Shown here in pieces: positions 30,595 through 41,046 of a stretch of 64,000 bases of DNA (the stretch's first letter is position 1; every line of letters begins with the position of its first letter). The stretch is from Prorocentrum cordatum (Eukaryota > Sar > Dinophyceae > Prorocentrales > Prorocentraceae), in the NCBI GenBank assembly GCA_963575745.1, contig CAUYUJ010016486.1, positions 210,796-274,795 on the forward strand. The letters are read 5' to 3'. A model generated the notes under the pieces. The model was not told where the DNA came from. It worked only from the letters and a program-made list of their open reading frames with translations, and ran no database searches. Both the position numbers and the translations under genes were made by a program.

Positions 30595-30931
30595 GCCAGT
30601 CTCCCAGCCGATGGGAAGGGCCCCTCCTTCGAGATCAGCAGCACGGTGGCCCAGAACCCTGCGCTGGCTCAGGGGCTCCTGCGCGGGGAGCGCCGGCGCG
30701 GGCGCCCGGCCTTTTTCTGCGCGGACCCCACAGTCGGGCGTTGCGTGATATTGAGGGGCGAAGACCGGTGCACGTTTGGTGTCCTACATGGGGTCCTAGA
30801 GGGGCTCCCTGGGCCCCCCCCGAAGGGGCACCAAGCCCCCCCCCCCCCTCCCTATTTATCGCCCCCCCCACCCCCCCACCACTAAGCCACAGGCCTGCTA
30901 TTGTCCCAGCCATAGGCCTGCCAAGCCAATC
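30595..30931. other. Unassigned stretch
   Basis: C-rich run 30825-30882. Nothing else recognised. Confidence 0.4.
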
Positions 30932-31106
30932 GAGCGACGCAAAAAACGGGTTCGTCTTCGCCGATCTTCGCGCGTAAGTTGCCCGCGTAAGCTCGTGCGT
31001 GAGCGCCCTAATCTCCAACGCAGCGTGCCGCGCTGGCGGCCCGCGTAAGCCGCGGCCTAAGGCCGCTATGCCATCTCGCGTAAGACCTCTTTTTGATCGT
31101 CGCCCG
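30932..31106 (+). repeat. Dispersed GCGTAAG repeat J, copy 2
   Basis: Partner of 20275-20454 in the same orientation, roughly 80 percent identical by eye. Confidence 0.8.
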
Positions 31107-31519
31107 TGTATCGCCTAGCCATAGGCCCATGTATCGTCCAGCCATCGGTACCCAGTGCCAGCGTCCATTCGCCCTACGGGCGACGCGGGGCTTGTCGTTA
31201 CGGCGGCATGACTACTGCTTGTCCCATGCTCCCATGCTCCTCCTCCTCCTCCTCTTGCCCCAGGCCCCAGGATGGCGTCGCCGGGGCCGTCGCCCCGCGC
31301 CGCGGCGCCAGAGAGAACGAGCCACCCCCCTCCCGCGGAGGCGGGCCCACGGATGTTCGCGCAGGGCGGGAGGGCGGCGCTCGGCGTCGTGCGAGCCGCT
31401 CGCGGCCGTGGCAGTGCTCCTCGTGCGGCGGGCGACGGCGCCGAGCCGCTGTCGCCTCGCCCCGCCTCCTCAACGAAGCCCCCTGAGCGTGTTGGCAAGC
31501 ACACGGGGGAACGAACGAT
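31107..31519. other. Unassigned GC-rich stretch
   Basis: No gene supported; overlapping Arg/Ala/Pro-rich frames on both strands reflect base composition. Confidence 0.4.
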
Positions 31520-31684
31520 GACATAGCTATACAAACTCGGAGGTCCGCGCGAATTCCTCGGATCCGCGCTGGACCCCCTTGGCGGCGCCTCCGGCGCCGC
31601 CCCTGGCGCGGTCCGCGCGCCAGGGGAAGGGTCGAGCGCCGACCCGAGAAATCCGCGCGTAGCTCCGAGTTTTTATGTTCATGC
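31520..31684. mobile_element. Foldback family 3, copy 2
   Basis: Left ACAAACTCGGAGGTCCGCGCG, right CGCGCGTAGCTCCGAGTTTT; GGATCCGCGCTGGACCC and a partner lie inside. Long arms around a GGCGCC-rich loop. Confidence 0.72.
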
Positions 31685-31735
31685 GATTCTTCGTTCCCCT
31701 ACTCCTCCCCAGACTCCCTGGAGCGGGTTTGCAAG

Positions 31736-31878
31736 TACAGTCAACCCCCATGGTAAGGGATGGGCAACCTTCCCAAGTGTACCCTTGCATCGGTCGCGCC
31801 CCGCTCCAGAAGCTTCGAAGTGGGCGTCCAAGGCCTGTGCATCCTTGACGCGCATCCTTATGATACGGGCCGACTGTA
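31736..31878. mobile_element. TACAGTCAACCC MITE (family 2), copy 3
   Basis: TACAGTCAACCCCCATGGTA to GGGCCGACTGTA, 143 bp; shorter because the middle is deleted. TA at both limits. Confidence 0.82.
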
Positions 31879-31977
31879 TTGTTGGGCCTCTGGGATGCTT
31901 TTCGTCGCACCCGCTGGGTCTGCCTCTGGCTTCTGGCCAGACCGCACCACAGGACAAGTCCCGGGAGCGGTTTTTTG

Positions 31978-32125
31978 AGGTCGGGTCCCAGCCCCCCGGC
32001 GCTTCGACAAACTCGCGACGGGAGGTCTTTGGTCCTCTTCGGCCCCGGGGCCGTCGAGACTCGACCCGGGGACCTCTGCGGGTCCACGGCGTGGAGAACC
32101 CGCGGTGTCGGGGGTCTGGGCCCCC
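31978..32125. repeat. Dispersed repeat W, copy 3
   Basis: ACTCGCGACGGGAGGTCTTT, CCCCGGGGCCGTCGAGACTC and a closing GTGTCGGGGGTCTGGG. Confidence 0.65.
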
Positions 32126-32190
32126 TGCCCCCTGCGTGCCCGCTCCTATTCCGCCCCGTCCACCTCCCTCGCCCCCTCTGTTCTCTAGGG

Positions 32191-32337
32191 TTAAATTACA
32201 GGAGGAATATTAAAAAATATATATAACAAATCGTCTGGGGACGATTTTTCAGCATTTTTTTGCCATTCTGGTGTATTTTTGGAAGATTCTTTTGTTTTCG
32301 CCTAAAATCCCCGTGTAGGGGGACAGGCCCGACCTAA
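32191..32337. mobile_element. GTCGGGC MITE (family 1), copy 2
   Basis: Right end GGACAGGCCCGACCTAA intact; the left terminal repeat is mostly deleted (TTAAATTACAGGAGGAATAT). CTCTAGGG at 32183-32190 and 32338-32345 is an exact 8-bp target duplication. Confidence 0.88.
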
Positions 32338-32345
32338 CTCTAGGG

Positions 32346-33332
32346 TGCTGCCAGTGGTGTCCCTGCCCCGAGGGGTCCCCAGGATATCCAGGGAGGCGGC
32401 CCCTGTGCGCGGCGCATTCGAAGAGCCAGAGGGGTGCAGCGGGCAGGAGTACCACCTTTGGCAACCCTTCCTTCGATGGCGGATCCTGGGTGTTGGCATC
32501 GGCGTCGGCCCTGACACCTCCCGGGTGCAGAGCCGTCCCACTCTTGCTCGATCCGGTCCAGCCTGTCTGGCCCGGGTGCACTCGGTCAAATGTTCGGTCC
32601 GGCTCAAGTTCGGCTCCGAGCGCCCCTCCGTCTGGCCCTGGGCTCGGGCGGGGCTGGGAGGAGGACAACTCCGTCCCAAGGCGTTCTGGAGAAGGCTCTG
32701 AGAAGGCCGCGGCGCCCGAGACCTCTTCCAGAGCCGCCGGATCTCAGGGATTCCCGCTTTCTCCTCGCCCGTCTTTCGCCTCGTCCTGGCTTCGTCTTGC
32801 CAGGCCTCTCCGACGGGCCTCGGCAACGCGCGAGGCGGCCGGAGAGGGGAGGAGGAGGTGGGAGCGGCGTTCCTCGCCGCCGTCGCCGCCGGTCGGGGAG
32901 GGGGGACGCCTGCTGCTCCAGCCATCGAGCAGGAGATCGGCGCACATAATGGATCTGCCCACTGCTTGCTCTTCCTCGCAGCATCCACGGCACATGCGTA
33001 CGGTGCCCGTGTGTATCTGCGAACATATCCCGCGTCTATCTCTTTTTCTCTCTCTGCAGCGTCGACGAAGAAGCATCCGTTCTGGGGTAGAGCACGTCTG
33101 TGGCCGATCTCCTACTCGGAGCCCCCGGCGTCGCAACAGGCGAGCGACGGGCGTCTCTGGCCACCTCTGGCCTCGGGGGGTCCCTCCCCGGCGTGGCCCC
33201 CCGGGGGAGCGTCTCGAGGAGGGCTCGGGACGAAGAGGCCGTCCCGGGGGAGGGCCTCCGGGGGTCCACGCTGTGTGTGAAAGCCACCGCGGCGACGGTG
33301 GTTTCTGGGATCTTCGTCTCTTTCTCCCAGCC
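32346..33332. other. Unassigned 1-kb stretch
   Basis: No gene supported. 33140-33300 has GGCCTC/GGGGG boxes faintly like repeat W. Confidence 0.4.
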
Positions 33333-33491
33333 TTGAGTCGGGCCTGTCCCCCTACAGGAGGAATATTCAAGTATAGTCAAAAATAGTCTTTGGATTAATG
33401 TTTGAATGTGTTTGACTATTTTTGAGCATGCTTTGATTGATGTCAAATTTCCCGTCCAAAATCCGCCTGTAGGAGGACGCGCCTGACCTAA
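33333..33491. mobile_element. GTCGGGC MITE (family 1), copy 3
   Basis: TTGAGTCGGGCCTGTCCCCC to GGACGCGCCTGACCTAA. AT-rich centre with TAGTCAAAAATAGTC. No convincing target duplication. Confidence 0.82.
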
Positions 33492-33515
33492 CTCCTGTCC
33501 GTCGGCGCTTTGCTT

Positions 33516-33631
33516 GTCAGTCGGGCATGTCCCTCTACAGGAGATGAGGAATAGTCAAACATAGTCAAAAAATAGTCAGCGCACGAGTTTTCATTCCAAA
33601 ATCCGCCTGTAGAAGGACATGCCCGACCCAA
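33516..33631. mobile_element. GTCGGGC MITE (family 1), copy 4
   Basis: CAGTCGGGCATGTCCCTCTA to GGACATGCCCGACCCAA, only 24 bp after copy 3. Shortest of the copies with two good ends apart from 57364. Confidence 0.82.
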
Positions 33632-34516
33632 ATATTCCTCCTTCTTCCTGCCCCTCGGCGCTGTGCGCTCGTCGTTCAGGGTGGTGCTCTCTCCCACTCG
33701 CGGGCTACTTTTCTGTATCCCAGTCTTGCTTCATTGTGGCCCCCCCTTCGTTTTCCTCTCCTCCGCCCTCCCCTGGTCCTCCTTCATTTTGGCCCTCCAC
33801 TGCAGTTCTTGTTGCTGCTGTTCGTCTCGCCACAGCGCTGGCAACTTTTCGCACCCCGAGTCTGTCTTCATCGTTGTCGCCCTCCTCAGCTCTCCTCCTC
33901 CGGCTTCCCCTGGTCCTCCTGTTCCTTCGGATCCGTCCGCTTTAGTTCCTGCTTCTGTTGTTCGTCTTGCTCCTTTTCCTCCCGCTCATCCTCTTGCTCA
34001 CCCACCATCTCCCCCTCCTGTGCACGGAGCTCCTCCATCTCCGATTGCGCACAACACGAAGTGGCCTTTCTGTGAGAGTCGCAGGTCGGCTATGACACGC
34101 GTCCGCGGACAGAGAAATCAGCGCCATGGGAAGGGGAGGGAGGGATAGGGTGTCAGATGAGGCGCGAGCGCACCCAGCTTTTCCCCTGCCCCCTCTCCTC
34201 CCGATCCTCCTGTCCGTCTGTATATCCCCAGGAGGACTCCGAAAAACTTCGCCCTTCCCGATGGACACTCTACCCATGCCCCCGCGCAGGCCCCCCCGAT
34301 CTGGGCAGCGGGGGACGTGGCATGGATGAAAGTCCTGCTCTCCGGATGCTCGATTTCTTATCCTGGGTCCATCGGAGAGGTGCGGAAGGAGTTGGGGTAT
34401 GAATGCCATGTAATCGCCCCCTCCCCTCCCCTTCCCCCGATCTTCCAGGAAGCGTCCGAGAAGTCGTCGAACACTGGAAACCGCCGGGGAACAACGCACC
34501 TCCCTCACCTCCTCCT
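33632..34516. other. Unassigned 0.9-kb stretch
   Basis: Pyrimidine-rich, with TTCTTGTTGCTGCTGTTCGT near 33807 and TTCCTGCTTCTGTTGTTCGT near 33945, suggesting an old duplication of about 140 bp. No gene recognised. Confidence 0.4.
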
Positions 34517-34572
34517 CAACCCTCCTCCTCCTCCTCCTCCTCCTCCTCCTCCTCCTCCTCCTCCTCCTCCCC
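34517..34572. repeat. (CCT)n microsatellite
   Basis: About 18 units. Confidence 0.96.
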
Positions 34573-34737
34573 AGCCCCGCTAACTGCTGCTGCCATCTCG
34601 CTCATTCCTGCCCCTCCCGCCCCCCAGGATGTCCTGCCCTGCAACAAGGACAGGGCGGCATACCACCCGCTCAAGACGGAAAAGGACTGGACGAAGTGCT
34701 ACAAGCAGGCCATGCTCGAGGAGCGAGCCGCCTGGAT

Positions 34738-35745
34738 GGCAGAAGGAGGAGGGGAGGAGGAGGAGGAGGGGAGAGAAAGAGGGAGCGAGGAAGGTGGAAC
34801 AAGAAAGGGGGGTGGGTGGAAGGCGGAAGGAGGAGGAGGAGGAGGAGGAGGAGGAGGAGGAGGAGAGGAGGAGGAGGAGGAGGAGGAAGAGGAGGAAGAG
34901 GAGGAGGTGGAGGAGGAGGAGGAGGTGGGGGGAGGAGGAGGAGGAGGAGGAGGAAAGGAGGAGGAGGAGGAGGAGGAGGAGGAGGAGGAGGAGGAGGAGG
35001 AGGAGGAGGAGGAGGAGGAGGAGGAGGAGGAGGAGGAGGAGGAGTAGGAGGAGAGGAGGAGGAGGAGGAGGAGAGGAGAGGAGGAGGAGGAGAGAGGAGG
35101 AGGAGGGAGGACGGAGGAGGAGGGAGGAAGGATGAGGAGGAGGAGGAGGAGGAGGAAGGAGGAGGAGGAGGAGATAGGAGAGGATGAGAAGGAGGAGGAG
35201 GAGGCGCAGGCGGAGGCGAGGAGGATTTGGAGGCGGAGGCGAGGAGGAAGGAGAAGGAGGAGGAGAGAGGAGGAGGAGGAGGAGGAGGAAGAGGAGGAGG
35301 AGGGACGGCCGAGGGGGGCCGGGTCCTGGAGAGGAGGGCCAAACAATCGCCGGGGGGCCAGCGTTTCGTGTGAGGGAGGAGGGAACGAGGAAGGCGGAAG
35401 AAGAGAAGGAGGGGTTGGGTGGAAGGCAGAAGGAGGATAAGGAGGAGGAGGAGGAGGAGGAGGAGGAGGAGGAGGAGGAGGAGGAGGAGGAGGGATGGCC
35501 GAGGGGGACCGGGTCCTGGAGGAGGGCCAAACAATCGCTGGGGGGGCCTCGTTTCGTGTGAGGGGGGAGGGAGGGCCCCTTCCCCGCCGCCCCCCCATGG
35601 GTCCTGGTGGGGTCTAGGATGGTTTCTGGAGTGCATACATCCCCCCGCGGGAGGCCCCCACAGAGGAGGAGAAGGAGGAGGAGGAGGAGGAGAAGGAGGA
35701 GGGCGAGGGCGGAGGAGGAGGAGGAGGAGGAGGAAGAAGAAAGAT
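34738..35745. repeat. Kilobase polypurine (GGA)n tract
   Basis: Almost only G and A on the plus strand for about 1 kb. It contains a duplicated unique piece: CCGGGTCCTGGAG...GGGCCAAACAATCGC at about 35318 and 35503. Its end (35640-35662) carries the CCCCCGCGGGAGGCCCC palindrome arm. Confidence 0.95.
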
Positions 35746-36629
35746 AATAATAATAAGGAACATAATAATAATACGAATCATAATAATAATACGAATAATA
35801 ATAAGAATAATGAATACTAATACTAATACTAATAATAATAAGACGAAGACGAATCATACTACTAATAAGAAGAATAATACGAATAATACTAATACGACGA
35901 ATAAGAATAATAATGAGAACACTACGACGAATAATAATAATATCAATAAGAGTAATAATAATAATACTAATACGAAGACTAATAATCATAATGAGAAGAA
36001 GGATATTGATAATAGCAATACTAAGAATAATACTAATAGTACTACTCATAGTAATAATACGAACAATAAGACGAATAATAATACAAATAAGTATAAGAAG
36101 AATAAACAAGACGAATAATGAGAAGAATGACAATAATAAGAAGACGAACCCTACGAAGAATCAGCGTACTAATACGACAAATAGTAAGACTAATAAGAAC
36201 ATTAATAATACTATGAAGAAGCATACTACGACTAATAATTCTAATAAGAAGAATAAGCATAATACTACGAATAATAATAAGAATAATAATCATAATAAGA
36301 AGAAGACGAATACTACTAATACTACTACTACTACTAATACTACTAATCATAATAATAAAAATGATACTACTACTACTAGTACTAATAATACTAATAATAC
36401 TAATATTATTATCATTAATAATAATAATATAATAATAATAACAATAATAATACTAATACTATCACTAATATTATTATTATTATTAATGATAATACAAATA
36501 ATAATAATAATACTAAAAATAATCATAATAAGAATAATAATACTAATAACAAGAATACTACTACTAATACTAATAATAATAATACTAATAAGAACATACA
36601 TAATACTAATAATAATAATAATAATACTC

Positions 36630-36698
<69 letters not shown>

Positions 36699-36825
36699 TT
36701 AATAATAATAATAATACTACTACTACTAATAATAATAATAATAACACTAATAATACTAACAATAATGCTGATACTAATACTGCTAATACTAATAATCATA
36801 ATACGAAGACTAATAATACGAGGAA
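35746..36825. repeat. AAT/AAC/GAA-type AT-rich array
   Basis: An abrupt switch to AATAAT, TACTAA and ACGAAT trinucleotides, phased in threes throughout. A pure AAT run lies at about 36629-36697. Asn-, Ile- and Thr-rich frames here are repeat products. Flanked by GGA on both sides. Confidence 0.95.
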
Positions 36826-37349
36826 TAAGAGGAGGAGGAGGAGGAGGAAGGAGGAGGAGGAGGGGAGGAGGAGGAGGAGGAGGAGGAGGAGGAGGAGTCG
36901 GAGGAGGAGGAGGAGGATGGAGGAGAGGAGGAGGAGGAGGAGGGGAGGAGGAGGAGGCGGAGGAGGAGGAGGAGGAGGAGGAGGAGGGAGGAGGAGGAGG
37001 AGGAGGAGGAGGAGGAGGAGGAGGAGGAGGAGGAGGAGGAGGAGGAGGAGGAGGAGGAGGAGGAGGAGGAGGAGGAGGAGGAGGAGGATGAGGAGGCGGC
37101 GGCGGCNNNNNNNNNNNNNNNNNNNNNNNNNNNNNNNNNNNNNNNNNNNNNNNNNNNNNNNNNNNNNNNNNNNNNNNNNNNNNNNNNNNNNNNNNNNNNN
37201 NNNNNNGGAGGAGGAGAAGGAGGAAGAGAGAGGGTGGAGGAGGAGGAGGAGGAGGAGGAGGACGAGGAGGAGGAGGAGGAGGAGGAGGAGGAGGAGGAGG
37301 AGGAGGAGGAGGAGGAGGAGGAGGAGGAGGAGGGGGAGGAGGGTCCTCC
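36826..37349. repeat. (GGA)n tract containing the assembly gap
   Basis: GGA units on both sides of the N run, with a GCGGCG bit just before it. Confidence 0.95.
37107..37206. other. Assembly gap, 100 N
   Basis: Exactly 100 N, a conventional placeholder, so the true missing length is unknown. Confidence 1.
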
Positions 37350-37522
37350 ACCCTCGAAGTCAAATGCAAGTCTTTCCCGCGACCTGGCGGCGCCCCAGGA
37401 CCCCAACATGTCAATGCTCGCACCGAAGTTGGCGACTTCAATCACAAACATCGGACCCCGTGGGCCGCGTTTCGCGCGTCGACCAACATTAAGAACTTCG
37501 TTTGATTTCGAGGAGGGTTGTA
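37347..37522. mobile_element. GAAATCAAACGC MITE (family 8), copy 2
   Basis: Left CCACCCTCGAAGTCAAATGC, right CGTTTGATTTCGAGGAGGGT. Longer than 25148-25296 by about 27 bp in the middle. Abuts the GGA tract. Confidence 0.75.
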
Positions 37523-37619
37523 GGTACTCTTGGGATCCGTCGCGTGGGATCGGCTTTGGGCCCGTCGAGTTTCCGTCTTCTTTTCAACCGCGGCTTGATG
37601 CCAAGCCGCCGCGACCAAG

Positions 37620-37690
37620 AGTTAGCCTGGCGAAGAACCCAACAATATGCAATTGTGAACACACTTGTGAGTACCGTCTCAGGCGAAACT
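37620..37690 (+). repeat. Segment shared with 53850-53905, inverted
   Basis: CCTGGCGAAGAACCCAACAA and CAATTGTGAAC match the reverse complement of 53850-53905. Together with the next repeat this shows a common source for the two loci. Confidence 0.65.
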
Positions 37691-37714
37691 CGCTATGATC
37701 CCTATGGGGCAACG

Positions 37715-37905
37715 CCCGCATGCTTGCTGTGCCGCTGGGGCCTTCCGTGGAACTCCCTGCGGAGCCACGAAGTGTGTGAGGGGTGGGGATGTCGCCCAAA
37801 AATGTAGGCTGCGCCACTGGGACCTTCGGTGGAGCTCCCTGTGGGGCCACGAAACGTGCGAGGGGTGTGCCGAAAAAGGGGGTGTCGCCCACATGAGGGG
37901 AGTGA
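37715..37905 (-). repeat. Two or three units of the CAGCGTTTCGTGGCC satellite, inverted
   Basis: GGACCTTCGGTGGAGCTCCC and GGGGCCACGAAAC are the reverse complement of the unit at 52862-53833. Confidence 0.7.
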
Positions 37906-38195
37906 CGCGGGGCACTGTCTCTTCAAAACGAGGAACAAAACACCGCAGGATGGTTGGGAAAAAGTGTCCAGCTTCGGGTTGCGAGGCCCGTCTTGTGGGC
38001 TTGGTTTGCGCAGGGCCCGTCGCGTGGGCCTCGCTGCCCCTGGAAGAGGCGATTTTCGTGGCCCGTCCGCCGCCTGGTCCGGAGTCGGAGCCCGCCGCCT
38101 GGTCCGGAAACGCGCGTTTTGGGAGAAAACTGCGAGCGGGTCATGAGTGTTTGCTAGCAAATTATGGGAACCTTGTTTGTCCTCGTGATTCCGTT
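37906..38195. other. Unassigned stretch
   Basis: GCCTGGTCCGGA occurs twice near 38070-38110. Nothing else recognised. Confidence 0.4.
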
Positions 38196-38372
38196 TTAGG
38201 GTGCATTAGCGTGCATTAGCGTCTGGTGATCGATGATAATGCGCAGATTTAGCGTCGATGAGCTTCGATTTAGTGTCGAGGAGCGTCGACTTAGCGTTGA
38301 TCAGTGTTGGATAGCGTCGCTTCGCAGGATCCGCCAAGATGGCATGGGAGGCTTCCATGAGTTGCCGCAGAA
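38196..38372 (-). repeat. TAGCGTCGAT repeat P, copy 1
   Basis: Degenerate TTAGCGTCGAT decamers followed by CCGCCAAGATGGCATGGGAG and CCATGAGTTGCCGC. The same order and ending occur at 57793-57985. The reverse complement of the ending resembles the spliced leader. Confidence 0.65.
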
Positions 38373-38386
38373 GGAGTGAGGGATCA

Positions 38387-38561
38387 TACGGTCAACCCGC
38401 ATAGGGAGGCTGAGCAATTTCCAAGGTTCCCCTTGCATCCTTCCCCTTCGGCCCATCCCTGGCCGCTTCCGCTGGCCGCGCCCCGCCTTCAAAAGTGTCG
38501 ACATGGCCTTCCGAGGCCCTTGCGTTTTTATCGTGCCCCCTTCCTCTACGGGTTGCTTGTA
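38387..38561. mobile_element. TACAGTCAACCC MITE (family 2), copy 4
   Basis: TACGGTCAACCCGCATAGGG to ACGGGTTGCTTGTA, 175 bp, with the GGCCCATCCCTGGCCGCTTC and GTGTCGACATGGCC boxes. Confidence 0.82.
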
Positions 38562-38724
38562 GCTCTCGTCCTCTCTTCCCCCATGCCGCAGCACGTTTCG
38601 CCCCCCTCGGCGCGGCCCCCTTGCCCCCCTCGACCCGGCACCCTGGCCTCGCCCTCCCCCACCTTCCTTGGTCTTCTTCTCCTCGGCCCCTGCCCCCCAT
38701 CCCCCCCTCTCCTCTCGCACCCAC

Positions 38725-38931
38725 CGATCGGTGGCGAGCGAGGGGGGAGGCGAGAAGGAGAAGGCCTTCTCCTCAGAAGGCGGGGGGGGCTTCTCAGAAA
38801 CCCTCGCGCCTTCTGAGAAGTTTTCAGCGTCTTCGGGGAAGGCTCAAAAACTTCTCAAAAAGCCTGGGGACTTCCGAGCCTTCTGAGAAGGCCTCCTCCT
38901 CCTCACTTCCCCTCCGGACTCGCCGCCGAAC
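38725..38931. mobile_element. GGCGAGCGAGG foldback element (family 6), copy 2
   Basis: CGGTGGCGAGCGAGGGGGGA on the left, GGACTCGCCGCCGA on the right, with AGAAGGCCTTCTCCTCAGAA and CCTTCTGAGAAGGCC inside. Confidence 0.75.
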
Positions 38932-39541
38932 CGACGCAGATCGAACTCATGTTATTGATAGTTCTGTGCTCAGTTATGCTATGGGGATGGGGTTCATTTT
39001 TGGATCGCAAGTGCCCCGTTCCGTGCCGCCGCCTCAGACTCTTCCGCCCACTCTTGCCTGGACCGCGTCCCTTTCCCGCCCAGCACCGCACGCCTGGCGG
39101 TGACTCCAGACCGCAGTAAATTGCTGGACTCTGACATCTTGTTTGGCTCGCGAGTTCCGCCACGGGGAAGAGTCCTAAGGAAACGGGTCCTGATATTCGT
39201 GTGTGGCCGTGTTTGGCTTCCTCGGGCTCTTACCTGGCCTTTGGGTCCGTCCACAAATCATTCGGGATGAATAGTTTGTCATGGGCAAACCCCCAGGCTA
39301 TTCAAGGCCCGTTTCCCTTAGGTCCCCTAGTCCCAGACGTCAGAACCAAAAACCACGGAAGACAAGTGTGCCAGCATTTGGTAATATTGCGAATTTGGGC
39401 AACGAGACGCAGTTGCGCGGCCAATTCAGAGCCCTGCTGGCCCGTTCGCAACAGTCGGGCCTGAGGTTGTTTCAGGGCGAGACATATCGGATAGCCGTGG
39501 GATACCACCAGAGAGCTACTGGTCAGGAAATGCTTACTGTA
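38932..39541. other. Unassigned 0.6-kb stretch
   Basis: Not visibly repetitive; no protein family or RNA recognised. Confidence 0.4.
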
Positions 39542-39675
39542 CACATGCACCGATTCTGGCTAGGCCCGTCCTTAGACCAGGATTGGTACACTCCTGTCTG
39601 GCTAAGCCTGGATGTCGTATGCACCGATCCTGGGCCCAGGATTGGCCTGGCCAGGATCGGTGTGGATGTGCGGTT
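39542..39675. repeat. CACCGATCCTGG palindromic repeat (family 7)
   Basis: CACCGATCCTGGGCCCAGGA and TGGCCAGGATCGGTG form inverted pairs. Related, more decayed segments lie at 26335-26425, 54836-54950 and 58296-58345. Confidence 0.65.
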
Positions 39676-40092
39676 GGCGTCGCTGAGGGGTGATCTTCCA
39701 GGCCAAACGGCACATTGATAGTTGGCCTGTCCTGTTGGGGTGCTCGCGATGTCTGCCAGGGTGTGCGATTGTGGGGCTGGCACGGATGTCGGGCAGCTTT
39801 TGAGTGTTTCGCCCAGGGTTGGTCAGAAGACTCTGGCGATGGTATCATGGATCTATCCCTCGACGGAGCGCACTTTAGATGTTCGCGGGGCCCACGCAGG
39901 ACCCCTGCAAATGGCTGTCTACCAGGACCTCGGGCGCCGATTGTGGGCCAGGCTCAGTCGTTGTGTTCTCGCCCCTCTGCCAACGCAACCTAAGCACTCT
40001 AATTCGTGCCCAGAGCCGCCAGGTGAGAGAGTACGTTATCGGGGACTTCTGCTTGACTAGCTTTGTTCAGACAAGATTGGGGCAACATGTAA
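39676..40092. other. Unassigned stretch
   Basis: Non-repetitive, no family recognised; may be intronic if the next frame is an exon. Confidence 0.4.
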
Positions 40093-40353
40093 TGTCAATC
40101 GCTTCGAGCGGTGACTGAGGAGCCAGAGGACACCACTACCACTTCTACCACGGAGGCACCGACAGAGACGTCGACAGTGACCCTTACGGAGACAACAATA
40201 ACCCTTACGGAGACGACAATGACCCTTACTGAGACATCAGCCACAGGCACAAGTGATGCCCTCAGATTCGAGGCAGCACAGCCAGACGTTTATGCAAGGA
40301 TGGCGCATCTTTGGGCAATTCTGAGCGTCCCGAGGTTGTGCATGGATGTCTAA
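40093..40353 (+). CDS. Thr-rich heptad-repeat frame, possible exon
   Basis: Open from the stop at 40090 to TAA-type end at 40351-40353. It reads TTTTSTTEAPTETSTV, then three units of TLTETTI/TLTETTM/TLTETSA encoded by a 21-base repeat, then a non-repetitive tail (DALRFEAAQPDVYARMAHLW). Thr-rich stretches of this kind are typical of O-glycosylated linkers in secreted proteins. No signal peptide or initiator is convincing, so it would be an internal or terminal exon. The frame is kept across all units and the tail looks protein-like. Function unknown. Confidence 0.35.
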   Translation, partial: CQSLRAVTEEPEDTTTTSTTEAPTETSTVTLTETTITLTETTMTLTETSATGTSDALRFEAAQPDVYARMAHLWAILSVPRLCMDV

Positions 40354-40499
40354 TTGTCTGGCATCTTTATTTGAATCTATGTATTTCATTTTCAATGTCA
40401 TTCGAGTCTGTGCCATGTTCCATTCACCAACTCACTTAGCGTGTCTGCTTGGATGGTCACACTGGTCTTATTCATTTTGGTGGGCAAGCTGACGAGGCG
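40354..40499. other. AT-richer stretch before the GAT array
   Basis: Nothing recognised. Confidence 0.4.
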
Positions 40500-40998
40500 C
40501 AGATGGATGATGCTGACGAGACGAATGATGATGATACTGATGCTGATTATGCTGATGATGTTGGTACTGATGATGATACCGCTGACGAGGCTTTTGTCGC
40601 TGATGATGATACTGTTGTTGATAATGATGCTGCTGATGATGGTGATGATGACGGTTGCGTTGATGATTATGTTGACGATGTTGATGACCTTGATGACGGT
40701 GATGCTGGTGATGATTATGATGTTCATGATGATGTTGATGCTGATGCTGCTGATGATGTTGTTGATGATGATGACGACGATGATATAGACGATGTTGACG
40801 ACGATGCTGGCTATTATGAATACAATGGTGATACGGACGACGATGGTGACGACGATTCTGCTGCTGCTGATGATGATCATGCTAATGCGGATGATGTTGA
40901 TGGCGATGATGTTGACCACGATTATGCTACTGCTGCTGTTGATCATGACGATGCCGATGATGATGATGATGATGATGATGTTGTTGATGATGATGATA

Positions 40999-41046
<48 letters not shown>

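Noticed and set aside
34580-36133. 517-codon minus-strand frame rich in Leu, Ser and Ile
   Set aside because: Spans GGA and AAT microsatellites; the apparent hydrophobic segments are translations of TCC and ATT units, not membrane helices.
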